NCBI RefSeq assembly: GCF_018691265.1
Contig: NW_024881301.1
Location: 8,011,752-8,075,751, forward strand
Source: Tyto alba
Taxonomy: Eukaryota > Chordata > Aves > Strigiformes > Tytonidae
DNA length: 64,000 nucleotides
Reading direction: 5' to 3'
The notes below the pieces were generated by a model. That model ran no database searches. It saw only the letters and a program-made list of their open reading frames with translations, and had not been told where the DNA came from. Position numbers and translations under genes: made by a program. This document shows, in pieces, positions 62,903 through 64,000 of the stretch (the stretch's first letter is position 1; each line of letters starts with the position of its first letter).

Positions 62903-62985
62903 CATTTCTTTGTGCACAAGTCTTACAGTATGTACACAGTGTGTGTGAGTCTCTCAGTACAAAATATTCCTCAAAAAAAATAAAC
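62903..62985 (+). repeat. Divergent direct repeat, copy B
   Basis: This begins CATTTCTTTGTGCAC, passes through GTATGTACACA and TCTCAGTACAAA, and ends in an A-rich AATAAACTG. It corresponds block for block to copy A at 61695, with small insertions and substitutions. Confidence 0.6.
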
Positions 62986-63799
62986 TGTTCACAATCAATT
63001 CACCTCCCTAAATAAGCATGGGTAGCATTTTGGTACAAATCTTTTTCCTTAGCATCCATCTTGTTGTTTTATGTGTTTTCATGTGTTTTAACAGTGAAAA
63101 AACATTTCAAGAGCTTTGTTCTTAGAAACTGTGTTAGATCTGTTTTATGATTCACACTCTTTGCATGCTGTCTTATCATGAGCAATTCAGAAACTTGAAC
63201 GTAAGTGACCATGAGCTGCCTGACACTTACTGCCTTCTTTACTGCTCCAAACCAGATCATTTCTACACTTATTTGGGAAAGCTGACAAACTTTTTTTTTT
63301 TTCCCTTTTGAGGGAGGGGTTTTCTTGACATTTTAATGGAACAGTATCAGCTTAGTTGTTGTCACAGTCCTGATCCATGGAGGGGTGTAACTTGAGCAAA
63401 TAAAAGTATGCAAGTAAAACTTAAACTAGCCTTTAAATCATGATGATTTTGTCAGCTTTGAAAACCTTGTGTACTAGGCTGACTGATCCCACAGTCTGCA
63501 CACATACAGACAGTATGTTTGGCCCATGACATACATACAAGATGAAATCACTATACATACCAAAATTTTTTCCTATCTAGATTCACTGTAGCAGCAGCTT
63601 TTTTGGTAGGTAGATGACTTCGGAAATCATTTTCATGCACCTTCTTCGTTTTCATTCACAACAGAATTTATTGTTCTGCAAACTTTAAAACAAAATTTAG
63701 GACTTTTTCTTGCTAAAAGTACCGTGTAAGTGTAATATATTATGTTTAAGATCAGGAATGCAAGACTTCATCTGAAAAAGAAGGTGTGGAAAAGTCTGG

Positions 63800-63985
63800 G
63801 GAGGTTCCCACAATGGGATCTTAATTTATGTGGGACTCATCAGAGGACCTGTCTCTAAGTGAAGTGCCGGTAGAAGAAGTTATGGGCTCCATATGCACAG
63901 TGAACAATGCCAAGTCATCAGGACCAGATGGTATTTACCCAATGACTGTAGAAGAATCCAAGGATGATATAACTGAACTGTGATA
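63800..63985 (+). mobile_element. CR1/L3-type LINE ORF2 fragment, decayed
   Basis: The stretch GCCAAGTCATCAGGACCAGA and its downstream sequence encode AKSSGPDGIYP. This is the well-known 'K(S/A)xGPDGIxP' block just before the catalytic part of the reverse transcriptase in CR1/L3-clade non-LTR retrotransposons. The following codons (VEESKDDITEL, then a stop at 63981-63983) resemble the usual '...LKELxxxIAEL' helix in damaged form. The upstream boundary is uncertain, and the element may continue past the window end. It is older and more internal than the two CR1 3' ends at 59-60 kb, and is not functional. Confidence 0.65.
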
Positions 63986-64000
63986 TTTAAACTTACACTA

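Larger units (their letters stand above)
60136..63799. other. AT-rich DNA without a recognised gene
   Basis: No gene is recognised; the largest open frame is 109 codons (62380-62709, plus). The stretch contains the two copies of an ~85-bp divergent direct repeat at 61695 and 62903, and T12 at 63291-63302. Confidence 0.65.

Noticed and set aside
1..64000. tRNA, rRNA, CRISPR arrays, bacterial operons
   Set aside because: I saw no tRNA-like A/B boxes, rRNA stretches or regularly spaced repeats. The sequence is vertebrate in character.

Overview
This is a stretch of vertebrate nuclear DNA, almost certainly from a bird and probably a neoavian. The evidence for a bird is a pair of truncated CR1 LINE 3' ends finishing in degenerate copies of the ATTCTATG-type tail, plus a solo endogenous-retrovirus LTR. 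The LTR starts TGTCCTGGTT, has a TATATAAA promoter and a conserved 'TTTATCTCAACCC' block, and ends ACCACAACA, matching a family I know from neoavian genomes. There is no operon structure, ribosome binding site or dense coding. The background is AT-rich with many A/T homopolymers of 16-31 bases, as expected for intergenic or deep intronic DNA. I cannot name the species or chromosome.

I found no protein-coding gene that I can recognise. The longest open frames (169, 160 and 154 codons) are within or near what chance gives in 64 kb read in six frames. Several others are explained by repeats: 59093-59533 and 59813-60046 by CR1, and 34403-34932 by the LTR.

Layout. 1-11.5 kb is AT-rich with nothing firm. 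11.5-12.4 kb holds a T31 tract leading into an exon-like block with a good 5' splice site, then a small CpG-rich islet with a Kozak-context ATG on the minus strand. 12.4-17.4 kb has little beyond a 15-bp tandem duplication. 17.97-18.05 kb holds two CTCF-like motifs facing each other. 18-34.4 kb is AT-rich, with a perfect short hairpin at 26.8 kb and a minus-strand exon-like block at 27.2 kb. 34.46-34.96 kb is the solo LTR with a 5-bp target-site duplication. 35-59 kb is single-copy-looking sequence with microsatellites, a third CTCF-like motif, GC-richer patches with open frames (39.6, 44.3, 54.8 kb), a microexon-like splice cassette at 51.4 kb, a 33-bp tandem duplication at 54.1 kb and short hairpins. 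59.06-60.14 kb holds two CR1 3' ends placed tail to tail. 61.7 and 62.9 kb carry an ~85-bp divergent direct repeat. 63.8 kb to the window end is a decayed piece of CR1/L3-type reverse-transcriptase sequence.

What might act here is regulatory rather than coding: candidate insulator sites, a CpG islet, an LTR promoter and splice cassettes. If one transcript crosses this window on the + strand, the blocks at 11.6 and 51.4 kb would be candidate exons. That is inference and depends on RNA or alignment evidence. I saw no clear new biological system.
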